DNA of 15,120 nucleotides from Verrucomicrobiota bacterium (GTDB lineage Bacteria; Verrucomicrobiota; Verrucomicrobiia; Opitutales; UBA2995): contig JAPUIL010000667.1 in assembly GCA_027297085.1 (NCBI GenBank), forward strand, positions 1-15,120. The letters are read 5' to 3'. The notes under the pieces are model-generated. The model was not told the origin of the DNA. It ran no database searches and saw only the letters and a program-made list of their open reading frames with translations. Positions within the stretch are counted from its first letter, which is position 1; every line of letters starts with the position of its first letter. The translations under genes were made by a program, and so were the position numbers. Below, in pieces: positions 5,605 to 13,987 of the stretch.

Positions 5605-7899
5605 TTAAAAAGATACCAGTTCCATGCCCACTCGGAATGCCCAATTGTCTTCCCGGGCAGAGTTTTCACGGAGGGTCAATCGATACTCCAGTTCAACCGC
5701 CCGACCAAATTTTTGGAAAAGCGAATAATGTTGTTCGGTGAAATCCCGCAACACAAAATCATACCTCAGTAAAACTCGGACGCGGAAATTGTTGTTAATG
5801 CTGGTGCCGACTTCGAATGAATGCTGGTCCACGTCCATCAGTGGAAACAGGTCTCCCGACTTAGGAAAAATCGGCGACCCGAGGTAACCGAAGCCCTGAT
5901 TTAACTTGGCCAATGAATTTCGGTATTCCACGTACCAGAGGTCTCCATTTCGGACTCGAATCCGTGAGTTCCATTCCCAAAGCTTTAATTGGTCGACCGA
6001 GAACCTTTGAAGCATACCGACTTCCAGCCAAGGAGCAGGAGAAGTTGATATTTCCGAGTATAGGAAACTGACATCATCTTCGAAAGGACCGTCAAAGAAA
6101 TAGTCACCCGCCAAATTCCAACTTAAAAGCTGGCGCGAGCCATAGTCCTTTCTGCGAGTATAAAGTTCGTTTTTTATACCGACACGAGCGAGCGTTTGCT
6201 CCTGAGCAAACATGGTATCACGTCGAGTAGCTAGATCCCAGTTAGGCAGGTTTGTATCCTGCACAAAGAGTAATTGCGATCCGGAGCTCGGACCATTTTC
6301 ATGCGAGGTCGAATTGTGGCGTACTTGCAGGTAGGGTTTTACCACGTGCTTGAGGCCATCGATTTTCCAGGTGCTGTTTTGTGTATCCCAGGTTCGGAAG
6401 AACTGGCCTTCGAGATTGAACCCGATGTCTCCGATTAGCTGGGAGAAATCTTCTTCCTCAACGTCTACAAGATCCATGGGCATGGTGGCATACATGCCCG
6501 GATGAAATTCAGGGTAGGGGAGTCGGAAAATATCTCCATCGTAAGATCGCAGAACCGCCGTTGGGACATTATTCCATTCCAGCGCGCGCACTCCACCGAA
6601 CAGGTTCAGGCTGGCACTTTCGCCCAACGGTATGGTTTTCTGGATACGGTAAAACCCGTCGAGCGTGGTAAAGTTTTCCTGCTGCCTGTGATCTGTGAGG
6701 TAAAAGTTGTGGCCGTTTTGAGCCGCACTGAGAGATAGCTCTTGATAAAATCCTCCACCCATCGGGACGGGATGTAAATCGAAACGGACCTCGGGAAGTT
6801 TTTCTTCAAAAACAAAGGCTCGGATGGGCTGGAGGCCTGAGAAGGGAAGGAAATTCGATGTGAAGAAGTTGTTGGGGTCTGCCCGGAGAAACGCACTTAG
6901 TGCCCAGTCATTTTCCTGGAAGCGGTATTCCAGAAAGTTGTCTGGCTGCTGGTTATCATAAAAGTCGTCGAAATGAAAATCGCGCTGTACTTCCGGGTCG
7001 CTGGAGAGGTTGTATACGCCGTTGAGCTGGCTATTCTCACCCCATTGTTGTTTGAAAAATCCTTCCGCAAAGTAACGATCCTTGGGGACTGATTTTCCAA
7101 AGATATCTACTCCTCTGTCACCGTTATCGTGAATCCATCCCGTCGAAATGAACCAGTCACTGGAGCTCTCCTCCGTTTCATCTAAAAAACGAAAGGCCGG
7201 GCCAATGAGCAGTCCGCGCTCTGAGTAGATGTCGAGATTTCCTCCTGCGAACCAGGTTTCGTTTAAGGGGAACAATAGTTGTGTTTGAGCAAACAGACCT
7301 AGATTTCCACGTGTTCCCAGTTTGGCTTTTACGCGAAAGGGCTCGACATCTGTGGGGATTTGTAAATTTGGGAGGTACCAGACGGGCAGCCCGAGGACTT
7401 CGAAGAGTACTTTTTCGCTGTTCACGATCTCCCCGTTCTCGATCACAAATTTCTCAATGGTCATCTTGGGGGTAAACTTGTCTGGCTCGCGGTAATAGAC
7501 GCGGGCGTTGTGTAGCTCAATACGCTTGTTGGAGCCAGTTGCGGTATCAGCCTCAGCGTAGATAGGAGGAGATCCAAAGCGAACATCGAACGCTTCCACC
7601 TCCTGGGTTTGGATGTTGATTATGATCCGATCCGCGAGCAAGCGATAACCTTCCTGGCTTATGCGAATATTTCCTTGGGCATCCGCCGTACCTGTCTCCT
7701 GGTCGTAGACAATGCGGTTTGCGCGCAAGATGAGGTCGCCGTAAGTCAGCTCTGCTTCCCCGGTAGCGATCATCTTTTTATTGGCCTCATCAAACTCGAT
7801 TGGCTGATCTGAAACCAGTTGAAACTCTTGTGCAAACAGCGAAAGAAACGGATTAAAAAGCAGGCAGTAGGTAAGGGCGGAATACGATTTTAAACGCAC
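5605..7899 (-). CDS. lptD: LPS-assembly outer-membrane protein LptD (OstA/Imp)
   Basis: About 764 aa, close to the usual length. LptD inserts lipopolysaccharide into the outer leaflet of the outer membrane, working with the lipoprotein LptE. From the GTG at 7899 the protein starts with a signal peptide (MRLKSYSALTYCLLFNPFLS, cleavage near Ala23). An OstA/LptA-like beta-jellyroll follows (about 25-150, with repeated strands such as EAELTYGDLILRANRIVYD and VEAFDVRFGSPPIYAEAD). Then comes LGLPVWYLP, typical of the domain junction, and a long beta-barrel with alternating aromatic strands. The last residues GMELVSF end in Phe, the classic outer-membrane barrel signal. A TTG at 7935 would be an alternative start but spoils the signal peptide; no in-frame ATG is available nearby. 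The mature protein contains no cysteine. It is the first gene of the minus-strand cassette. Confidence 0.9.
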   Translation of the reverse strand: MRLKSYSALTYCLLFNPFLSLFAQEFQLVSDQPIEFDEANKKMIATGEAELTYGDLILRANRIVYDQETGTADAQGNIRISQEGYRLLADRIIINIQTQEVEAFDVRFGSPPIYAEADTATGSNKRIELHNARVYYREPDKFTPKMTIEKFVIENGEIVNSEKVLFEVLGLPVWYLPNLQIPTDVEPFRVKAKLGTRGNLGLFAQTQLLFPLNETWFAGGNLDIYSERGLLIGPAFRFLDETEESSSDWFISTGWIHDNGDRGVDIFGKSVPKDRYFAEGFFKQQWGENSQLNGVYNLSSDPEVQRDFHFDDFYDNQQPDNFLEYRFQENDWALSAFLRADPNNFFTSNFLPFSGLQPIRAFVFEEKLPEVRFDLHPVPMGGGFYQELSLSAAQNGHNFYLTDHRQQENFTTLDGFYRIQKTIPLGESASLNLFGGVRALEWNNVPTAVLRSYDGDIFRLPYPEFHPGMYATMPMDLVDVEEEDFSQLIGDIGFNLEGQFFRTWDTQNSTWKIDGLKHVVKPYLQVRHNSTSHENGPSSGSQLLFVQDTNLPNWDLATRRDTMFAQEQTLARVGIKNELYTRRKDYGSRQLLSWNLAGDYFFDGPFEDDVSFLYSEISTSPAPWLEVGMLQRFSVDQLKLWEWNSRIRVRNGDLWYVEYRNSLAKLNQGFGYLGSPIFPKSGDLFPLMDVDQHSFEVGTSINNNFRVRVLLRYDFVLRDFTEQHYSLFQKFGRAVELEYRLTLRENSAREDNWAFRVGMELVSF

Positions 7900-8048
7900 G
7901 GTGCAGACATTTAGGATTGGGTGGTACAGGCTCAAGACATATTTCCAAGAATACGGAGTCTTACGTTTCGACCCGGATTGTCTGTGGCAGTTTCCTCTCC
8001 TTGCTTGTCTTTTGGATCAACTTCCTTGTGAATAGTCCCACTATTTTA

Positions 8049-8123
8049 ATGGCCGGTCTTCTAAAAATTCCTTTTGTGATGGCGCCTTACATTTTTAACC
8101 ATGCACGAGAACTCTGGGTGTGA
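8049..8123 (+). other. Possible 24-codon upstream ORF overlapping glgB start
   Basis: The ATG at 8049 opens 24 codons (MAGLLKIPFVMAPYIFNHAR and four more) whose TGA overlaps the glgB GTG start by 4 nt (GTGA). This could act as a translationally coupled leader. There is no Shine-Dalgarno sequence and no regulatory codon run, so it may be chance. The 220 nt between lptD and glgB otherwise show no convincing promoter boxes. Confidence 0.2.
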
Positions 8124-10339
8124 TTATTTCCAAATCGGAGCTTAGTTCCTTACTTTCAGGTAGAAACAGCGATCCTCATACTTTTTTGGGGCTTCATCCC
8201 AGTGAGTTGGATGGCAAGTCCGGACTTGTCGCCAGAACCTTCGTTCGCGATGCCATCAGTTGCGAAATCGTACGATTGGATAAAAAGCCCGAGCGGCGAT
8301 TCGTTTTAAAGAAACTCGATGACAACGGATTTTTCGAAGGTTTTATCCCGCGGCTGAAAAAACCGTTTAAATACCGTATCCGCATCACTCACGCGAATGG
8401 CGAAGTGCGGCAGTTTTATGATCCTTATTCCTTCATGCCAACCCTGGGTGAGCAGGACCTGCATTTGTTTTCGGAAGGAAACGACCTATTGGTCTACGAC
8501 AAAATGGGGGGCCATTTACGAGAGATTGAAGGAGTAAAAGGTGCCAGTTTTGCGGTGTGGGCACCTAATGCCCGGCGTGTATCTGTAGTAGGAGATTTTA
8601 ATCACTGGGATGGCCGGTACCATTCAATGCGCAATATGGGTTCTTCGGGAATATGGGAGATTTTTATTCCAGGCCTGGAAGCGGAAACCAAATACAAATA
8701 CGAGATTGTAACCCAAGAAGAACACCTGCTTCTCAAGACCGACCCGTATGGGGTGTATTTCGAACCGCCTCCGCACAATTGTTCTATTCTTTATGATTTG
8801 ACGCTGTATAAGTGGAAGGATAAGAAATGGATTGATAAACGGTCAAAAACGCTCCAAGCCGGAATTGAGCCTATTTCTATTTACGAAGTTCATCTCGGAT
8901 CCTGGAAAAAAGTGGTTGAAGACGGTGGGCGTCCACTCAGCTACCATGAAGCCGCGGAGCAGTTAGGCGAGTATGTGAGGGATATGGGGTTTACCCACGT
9001 GGAGTTTATGCCTTTGGCGGAACATCCCTTTACCGGATCCTGGGGATACCAAGTGACGGGATTTTTTGCACCGACTCACCGCTACGGACATCCCGACGAG
9101 TTTCGTGAGTTGGTCGATGTGCTGCACCAAAAAGGCATCGGTGTCATTATGGACTGGGTGCCGGCTCACTTTCCCAGAGATACATTCGCCTTGGCGGAAT
9201 TTGACGGCACGCATCTTTATGAACATGCGGACCCCAGACAGGGGCATCACAAAGATTGGGGGACTCTTATCTTTAACTATGGCCGCAATGAAGTGGTCCA
9301 ATTTCTGGTGGGTTGCGCATTATCGTGGATGGAGCGATACCACATTGACGGGCTTCGAGTAGATGCCGTGGCTTCCATGCTCTATCTCGACTACTCACGT
9401 GAAGAAGGAGAATGGATTCCCAACGTGCATGGCGGCCGGGAAAACATTGATGCCATCCATTTTCTTCGAAAGACCAATTCACTTGTCCACAAAGAATTTC
9501 CCGGTGTTTTGATGATCGCGGAAGAATCCACTTCATTTGGCGGAGTTACCAAATCGCCTGAAGAAGGTGGATTGGGTTTTGACTTCAAGTGGAACATGGG
9601 CTGGATGCACGATACACTGTTGTACTTTGGAAAAGATGCCCTGTACCGGAAATGGCATCACAATAATCTGACCTTCGGAATGCTCTATCAGTTTTCGGAG
9701 GACTTCGTGTCCGTATTTTCCCATGACGAAGTGGTGCATGGGAAAGGCTCCATGATTACGAAGATGGCTGGAGAATCGATTACTGAAAAGTCGCAAACCC
9801 TGCGTTCTCTTTATGGCTACATGTGGGCCTATCCGGGTAAGAAATGTTTGTTTATGGGAACGGAGTTTGGTCAGTCCTCGGAGTGGCGGTATGATGGCAG
9901 CCTTGATTGGCATCTGTGTCAGTATGCCGACCACGAAGGGATTCGGCTGATGGTGAAAGACATCAACCGTCTTTATTTGGAGAACAAAGCTCTTTTCGAG
10001 CGCGACAACTCCTCTGAAGGTTTTCAATGGATTGACTGCAACGATGCCGAGAGCGGTGTTTTGTCTTTTGTTCGTCGTGGTCACAACAAGGCCGACACCT
10101 TGGTGGTTGTATGTCACTTCACACCTGTTTCTCGTTCCAATTACCGCGTTGGTGTGCCATTCAAGGGGAAGTGGAAGGAACTCATGAACACCAATGCCTG
10201 GGAATACGGAGGAACGGGTACCGGCAATTTAGGTGAGGTCCACACCCAGGATCACGCTTACAATGATATGCCGGTTTCGGTAGAACTCACCATTCCCGGA
10301 CTTACCACGCTATGGTTTAAGTGGGAAGGGGAAGAGTAG
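8120..10339 (+). CDS. glgB: 1,4-alpha-glucan branching enzyme GlgB
   Basis: A 739-aa protein with the full type I layout: an N-terminal N1 domain (about 1-105), a CBM48 domain (about 120-225, FAVWAPNARRVSVVGDFNHW), a GH13 subfamily 9 barrel (about 250-620) and a C-terminal beta domain. It cuts alpha-1,4-glucan and re-joins the fragment by an alpha-1,6 link during glycogen synthesis. The catalytic residues are Asp415 (GLRVDAV), Glu468 (MIAEEST) and Asp536 (FSHDEVVHG). Their spacing of 53 and 68 residues matches the known enzyme from E. coli. The GTG at 8120 is the only good start: an in-frame stop lies at 8096-8098 and the ATG at 8101 is out of frame. It stands alone, divergent from lptD and convergent with the lipoprotein gene. 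No other glycogen genes are nearby. Confidence 0.97.
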   Translation: MIISKSELSSLLSGRNSDPHTFLGLHPSELDGKSGLVARTFVRDAISCEIVRLDKKPERRFVLKKLDDNGFFEGFIPRLKKPFKYRIRITHANGEVRQFYDPYSFMPTLGEQDLHLFSEGNDLLVYDKMGGHLREIEGVKGASFAVWAPNARRVSVVGDFNHWDGRYHSMRNMGSSGIWEIFIPGLEAETKYKYEIVTQEEHLLLKTDPYGVYFEPPPHNCSILYDLTLYKWKDKKWIDKRSKTLQAGIEPISIYEVHLGSWKKVVEDGGRPLSYHEAAEQLGEYVRDMGFTHVEFMPLAEHPFTGSWGYQVTGFFAPTHRYGHPDEFRELVDVLHQKGIGVIMDWVPAHFPRDTFALAEFDGTHLYEHADPRQGHHKDWGTLIFNYGRNEVVQFLVGCALSWMERYHIDGLRVDAVASMLYLDYSREEGEWIPNVHGGRENIDAIHFLRKTNSLVHKEFPGVLMIAEESTSFGGVTKSPEEGGLGFDFKWNMGWMHDTLLYFGKDALYRKWHHNNLTFGMLYQFSEDFVSVFSHDEVVHGKGSMITKMAGESITEKSQTLRSLYGYMWAYPGKKCLFMGTEFGQSSEWRYDGSLDWHLCQYADHEGIRLMVKDINRLYLENKALFERDNSSEGFQWIDCNDAESGVLSFVRRGHNKADTLVVVCHFTPVSRSNYRVGVPFKGKWKELMNTNAWEYGGTGTGNLGEVHTQDHAYNDMPVSVELTIPGLTTLWFKWEGEE

Positions 10340-10482
10340 CCATACATATCGTACTCCTGCTTTGCACAAGAAGAACGAGGTTTCAGTGTTCAGGTATCAA
10401 AGCGACATTCTGGAAAAGTTGAAGGATGCAAGGTGAATCTACCTGAATCCAATGCAGAAGGTAACTTGCAATCCCATTCGGG

Positions 10483-11097
10483 CTAAGATGTGGTCAGAGA
10501 TGAAATCAGGCTCCCAAAATCAGTCATAAACGCATCGAACACTTCGGTGTCCTTGGCCAGGTCCGTAGTCAGTCGCACTTTCAGGAAATTGCCGTCGTAG
10601 CCGGTCATCATAAGGTAGGAGGACTTTTCCTCATGCCCATTGTCATAGACAAAACTAAAGTAGAGAAACGGTTGTTCTCCCACCTGTATCCAATCATCTG
10701 AAACAACACGAAGGATTTTATAATAACCCTGGCTCTCAATAGCCGCAATCTGCTCTTTGGCCTCCTCATAGTAGTGGTGGACTCCTTCTGAAAAGATCCC
10801 GTTAACGATATTCTTGTATCCGCCATCGAACACGGAAATGTCCAATTGAGTGTCTTCGTTTTCGTAGAGGTAGCCGACTCCAAAACCCGGGTGTTTGGCT
10901 TCGTAGACTTCCAAGCTGCGGAATGGGATTCCTGCTAGATCTTTTGGAAACACGAGGTTTTTCTGAGCAATCCTATCTACCGACGCTTTTTGAGGTTTGG
11001 GGTCCGGGTTACTGTAGGCTTGTTCACTCGGAGTGGTCGTGCAGCCAGCCCAAAAAAGTAGGGCGCTTAGAAGAGCTGTTGCGATCAGATATTTCAT
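10483..11097 (-). CDS. Uncharacterised lipoprotein
   Basis: A 204-aa protein with a lipoprotein signal peptide: a MKYLIATALLSALLFWAGC start with lipobox WAGC and lipidated Cys19. A Pro/Ser/Thr linker (about 20-45) follows, then a compact alpha/beta domain (about 50-200). The domain has strands such as GVGYLYENEDTQLDISVFDG and FLYFSFVYDN, and ends in SYLMMTGYDGNFLKVRLTTD plus an amphipathic helix. The pattern of an exposed strand pair and a final helix recalls PsbP/DcrB-like folds, but I cannot assign it. It is probably anchored in the inner leaflet of the outer membrane or in the inner membrane facing the periplasm. Convergent with glgB over 143 nt and downstream of a 495-nt non-coding gap, so likely transcribed alone. 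Confidence 0.85.
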   Translation of the reverse strand: MKYLIATALLSALLFWAGCTTTPSEQAYSNPDPKPQKASVDRIAQKNLVFPKDLAGIPFRSLEVYEAKHPGFGVGYLYENEDTQLDISVFDGGYKNIVNGIFSEGVHHYYEEAKEQIAAIESQGYYKILRVVSDDWIQVGEQPFLYFSFVYDNGHEEKSSYLMMTGYDGNFLKVRLTTDLAKDTEVFDAFMTDFGSLISSLTTS

Positions 11098-11211
11098 AAA
11101 TGTCAGAGAGTAGGTAAGGGCTTTGATTCCCTTATGTGGAAGAACGTTCAGAAATAGACAGGGTTTACCCTATTGTTTCAAAAAATCTAGATGTGATGAA
11201 GAACACGTGTC

Positions 11212-11242
11212 CCGCCATAGCCCTTGGGCGACGGCGGAAGGC
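11212..11242. repeat. REP-like palindromic unit, copy 1
   Basis: CGCCATAGCCCTTGGGCGAC (11213-11232) followed by GGCGGAAGGC. It folds as CCGCC (11212-11216) with GGCGG (11233-11237), with an inner CCC-TT-GGG. It is an imperfect direct copy of the unit at 11353. Units of this type are recalled from intergenic DNA in Verrucomicrobiota-like genomes; that is memory, not a search. Confidence 0.5.
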
Positions 11243-11352
11243 GCAGTTTGCAAGCAAGCGCGGGAGCGTAGCATGTTGGTGTCGTTGCACTCGAAACTAC
11301 GTAACCAAGCGGAATGCGAGCTGGAACGCAGTTCTTCGCGCATGCGCCAGTG

Positions 11353-11373
11353 CGCCGTAGCCTTGGCGAAGGC
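11353..11373. repeat. REP-like palindromic unit, copy 2
   Basis: CGCCGTAGCCTTGGCGAAGG plus C. It contains GCCTT-GGCG-AAGGC, a 5-bp hairpin, and alternatively CGCC with GGCG. It matches copy 1 in the same orientation with single-base insertions and substitutions, 140 nt apart. A perfect palindrome GCGCATGCGC lies just before it. Confidence 0.5.
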
Positions 11374-11426
11374 TGTATTGATTCTAGTCTTCGAAGGGGT
11401 AATTTTGTAACGTGACAATTAGTGGT

Positions 11427-11509
11427 GTTTGAAAAGTTTATTCTAATATCCATAACACACTGATTTTTGATGAAATGAAGCCTGCTCATTCGAAGGCGTT
11501 TGAAAAGTT
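11427..11509. repeat. Spaced 12-nt direct repeat GTTTGAAAAGTT
   Basis: GTTTGAAAAGTT occurs at 11427-11438 and again at 11498-11509, starts 71 nt apart, with matching flanks (GG before and one pyrimidine, then TTA or TAG after). It may be a duplicated binding site, the footprint of a small insertion, or chance in AT-rich DNA. Confidence 0.35.
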
Positions 11510-11592
11510 AGGGTTTAGGCCCCGCACTATGTATATAACGCTGTAAACCGGTCAATTGTTGCTTCCTTCAAGGTCTTTTTGAAAAAAAAATC

Positions 11593-12369
11593 CTACTCGG
11601 CAGTACTCAATAACTCTACGCTGGTCAAAATTGCTGTTTCCAAAGCCTTAATTCTTGTGGGCATGTCGTAGGAGGATGGGGCTTCGAAGGTGAACGAGCC
11701 TCTTACTTTTTCGGTCATGAAGAGGTAGATGGCCTCGGGCCATTGCCCTTTCAACTTCGGGTCCTCTTTGATGTTTTCAAATCGCGGGCTGATAATCCCC
11801 TCTGAGGAAGACATTTTGTCAATCGCTTCGCTCAAGTCTATCGGGCAGACCTTTCTTACTCGCTCTACAATAGTTTTGGCCCAGCCATCTGTTAGGTCAG
11901 TGGGTTTGTCATACAGATAAAATCCATCGGATTCCCAATCCTCATGAATGATCAGCGACAAGTCCCATGGTTCTTGCTCCTCGATGTAATTTACGTGCGC
12001 GATTACCTCTTTGGTGGTCGGATTCAGGTAGTCCCGGTTCAAGTCTATCCCCATATGGTTTTCACGCTGGTTGAGGCGAAGACCAGCAGGGTTCAACATG
12101 GGAAATAAGGTCCAGTCGATATTCGGGCAAAACTGTTCCCGCTCGAGAAGATCAAGAATCATGAGGGGTCCTGCCGGTTCGTCACCATGCATGCCGGTGG
12201 AAATGTAAACACGCGGAGCATTCGAGTAAGTTGAGGGTCGCGTTAGGATGGGCAGAATGATTCCCGCCTGGTCGACCAAAGAAACGCAGGAAAAACCATG
12301 ATCTCTCGCCGCCTGATTAAGGCGGAGCAGGGTAGCAGTTACATCCAGGGTTTCTCCAGTATACGGCAT
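11593..12369 (-). CDS. M14-family zinc peptidase / AstE-MpaA-like amidohydrolase
   Basis: A 258-aa protein with the M14 metallopeptidase pattern. The zinc ligands are His61 and Glu64 in STGMHGDEPAG and His142 in LIIHEDWE. The substrate-binding part is NPAGLRLNQRENHMGIDLNR (93-112), and the catalytic Glu229 is in SFTFEAPSS. The short length, the lack of a signal peptide and the GMHGDEPAG form fit the cytosolic branch that holds murein peptide amidase MpaA and succinylglutamate desuccinylase-like enzymes. The probable reaction is hydrolysis of a C-terminal or amide-linked amino acid from a small peptide or acyl-amino acid; the substrate cannot be fixed from sequence. It is divergent from gltX over 168 nt. 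No Shine-Dalgarno sequence is seen before the ATG at 12369. Confidence 0.85.
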   Translation of the reverse strand: MPYTGETLDVTATLLRLNQAARDHGFSCVSLVDQAGIILPILTRPSTYSNAPRVYISTGMHGDEPAGPLMILDLLEREQFCPNIDWTLFPMLNPAGLRLNQRENHMGIDLNRDYLNPTTKEVIAHVNYIEEQEPWDLSLIIHEDWESDGFYLYDKPTDLTDGWAKTIVERVRKVCPIDLSEAIDKMSSSEGIISPRFENIKEDPKLKGQWPEAIYLFMTEKVRGSFTFEAPSSYDMPTRIKALETAILTSVELLSTAE

Positions 12370-12537
12370 TTATTCAACAAAAGTTTTGCGCCAGGCTTGG
12401 CAATCGGACCCCATGCAAATAGGCGTTGACTTTAGAGTACTGCCTGAGCGGGAGTAAATTTCATCTTACAAACAGCACCGACTTCTGTTTATAAGACCGG
12501 TTCTAAATTCACCTACAAGTTCAAAACCACATAATTC

Positions 12538-13917
12538 ATGTCTCAGGTTCGTGTTCGATTTGCGCCTAGTCCCACCGGCAGTTTTCATTTGGGAAGTGCC
12601 CGTACCGCATTGTTTAACTGGCTCTATGCCCGGCACACTGGTGGTACCTTTATTTTGCGTGTGGAAGATACCGATGGGGAACGAAACACACCTGAAGCAT
12701 TGAATGTCCTGTTACAGGGCATGCGCTGGCTCGGGTTAGTTTGGGATGAAGGACCGGAAGTCGGAGGCGATTTCGGACCTTACTTTCAAAGTCAGCGTAA
12801 AGCTATCTATGACGAGTATCTGCAAAAGCTATGGGATGCCGGTCGTGTCTACGAAAAGGATGGTGCAGTCTTCTTCAAACTCGAAGGGGAACGCTACAGC
12901 GAGTATGACGAATACCTGAAGATGGAAGTCGAAAAGGTGAGAACAGAGCCGCAAACCATCGACGATGCAGTCCGCGGACAGGTCGTGCGTGCCGAGGAGC
13001 GAGACTTTGTCATTGTGCGATCAAACGGGAAACCGGTATTTCATTTGGTGAATGTGGTGGACGACATAAGCATGGGCATCACCCATGTGATTCGCGGCGA
13101 GGACCACTTGTCCAATACCACCAAGCATTGTGAGCTTTTCAACGCGTTCGGAGCTCCCCTTCCCAAGTTTGCCCATATTCCAATGATTCTGAACAGCAAC
13201 GGTCCCGGAAAGATGAGTAAGCGAGGAGATGGCGTACATGTGGAGGACTACGAACGACGGCATTTTCTACCACATGGTCTGGTCAATTTTCTGGTTTTGC
13301 TTGGCTGGAATGCAAAGGACGATCAGGAACTGTTCACCTTAAAAGAGCTCATCGAAAAATTCGACTTGCCTGGAATTCAGAAGGGCAATGCACGGTTTGA
13401 TGAGAAAAAACTGGCCCACATCAATACCGAGCAGATTCGTCGGTTGCCGTTAGCTGAATTTCTTGAAATGGCCTTACCCGTTTTGGGGGAGGCAGAGATT
13501 CAGCTCGATGATCCGGTATACGCGGAGCAAGTCCTTGCACTCTGCCAGGAAAAAACACGGTCATTGGCTGAGCTGCCCGAGTTTGTGGCCTATTTCTTTG
13601 ATGAGTCCTTCGCTTTTGATGATAAGGCTGGGGAACGTATCTTCAAAAAAGGAGAGCCGCTGGATCGGTTGGCAGAGGTGGAAACCGCGTTGGCCGGAGT
13701 TAAAGCCTGGGATGCGGACTCCATAAATCAGGCCTTTGCTGATCTGGCAGCTGCCCAGGGACAGGAAAAACCGTTTGCCTGGTTTCCCATAACGCGTTTT
13801 GCGGTTTCCGGAATTGGAGCCGGTCCTGACCTGATTCCCATGCTTTCCATCATGGGCAAAGATCGGGTACTTACGCGAATGGAGGCTTTTCTTGCGCGTT
13901 ATCCCGAGGGTGAATAA
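12538..13917 (+). CDS. gltX: Glutamyl-tRNA synthetase (GluRS)
   Basis: A 459-aa class I synthetase that charges tRNA-Glu with glutamate. The N-terminal signature [20 protein letters not shown] (9-28) holds HLGS in place of HIGH, a common GluRS variant. [11 protein letters not shown] follows, then [10 protein letters not shown] in the connective insertion, [13 protein letters not shown], and [15 protein letters not shown] with KMSKR at 225-229. The C-terminal third is the helical anticodon-binding domain, ending normally. The ATG at 12538 gives the family N-terminus directly; it has no Shine-Dalgarno sequence. Because glnS lies just downstream, this GluRS is probably of the discriminating type that charges only tRNA-Glu; that is inferred. 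No glutamyl-tRNA amidotransferase genes are in the window. Confidence 0.96.
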   Translation: MSQVRVRFAPSPTGSFHLGSARTALFNWLYARHTGGTFILRVEDTDGERNTPEALNVLLQGMRWLGLVWDEGPEVGGDFGPYFQSQRKAIYDEYLQKLWDAGRVYEKDGAVFFKLEGERYSEYDEYLKMEVEKVRTEPQTIDDAVRGQVVRAEERDFVIVRSNGKPVFHLVNVVDDISMGITHVIRGEDHLSNTTKHCELFNAFGAPLPKFAHIPMILNSNGPGKMSKRGDGVHVEDYERRHFLPHGLVNFLVLLGWNAKDDQELFTLKELIEKFDLPGIQKGNARFDEKKLAHINTEQIRRLPLAEFLEMALPVLGEAEIQLDDPVYAEQVLALCQEKTRSLAELPEFVAYFFDESFAFDDKAGERIFKKGEPLDRLAEVETALAGVKAWDADSINQAFADLAAAQGQEKPFAWFPITRFAVSGIGAGPDLIPMLSIMGKDRVLTRMEAFLARYPEGE

Positions 13918-13973
13918 ATTCTTGTCAACCACGAAGAAAAGGAAGAAGGGTTGGGGAGAATATATCGGGCGCC

Positions 13974-13980
13974 AAGGAGA
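13974..13980 (+). promoter_or_regulatory. Strong Shine-Dalgarno site for the small recombinase-like gene
   Basis: AAGGAGA lies 7-8 nt before the ATG at 13988. It fixes this start over upstream non-ATG options and is the only perfect AAGGAG at ideal spacing that I see before a gene in this window. Confidence 0.75.
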
Positions 13981-13987
13981 AGTAAAA

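Larger units (their letters stand above)
11098..11592. other. 495-nt non-coding gap with palindromic and direct repeats
   Basis: Between the M14-family gene and the lipoprotein gene, both on the minus strand, no convincing gene is seen. Frames on both strands over 11120-11490 overlap each other, have no family signal and track the repeat DNA. The left half (about 11205-11375) is GC-rich and packed with short inverted repeats, including two related palindromic units and the perfect 10-nt palindrome GCGCATGCGC (11338-11347). The right half (about 11400-11592) is AT-rich, holds a spaced 12-nt direct repeat, and ends in an A-run (about 11581-11590). The lipoprotein promoter should lie in the first 100 nt or so next to 11097. 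Confidence 0.6.

Noticed and set aside
7917..8123. Longer 68-codon hydrophobic frame upstream of glgB
   Set aside because: It needs a TTG start overlapping the lptD upstream region and has no Shine-Dalgarno sequence. Only the shorter ATG version is mentioned, at low confidence.
9533..10117. 194-codon open frame antisense to glgB
   Set aside because: It lies entirely inside glgB and mirrors its codon structure. GlgB has intact catalytic motifs, so this is a shadow frame.
10427..10470. TGCAAG...CTTGCA inverted repeat in the glgB-lipoprotein convergent gap
   Set aside because: The arms are only 6-8 nt, the loop is about 32 nt and no T-run follows, so it does not look like a terminator. No other element is clear in the 143-nt gap.
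11123..11490. Overlapping open frames on both strands in the repeat-bearing gap
   Set aside because: Several frames of 74-100 codons cover the same bases on both strands, with no start signal, no family similarity and composition following the palindromic repeats.
12465..12495. gltX promoter: CTTACA and TATAAG boxes
   Set aside because: TATAAG fits a -10 box, but the -35 match is 4 of 6 with a 19-nt spacer. A separate TTGACT at 12426 has no matching -10. Too weak to list.
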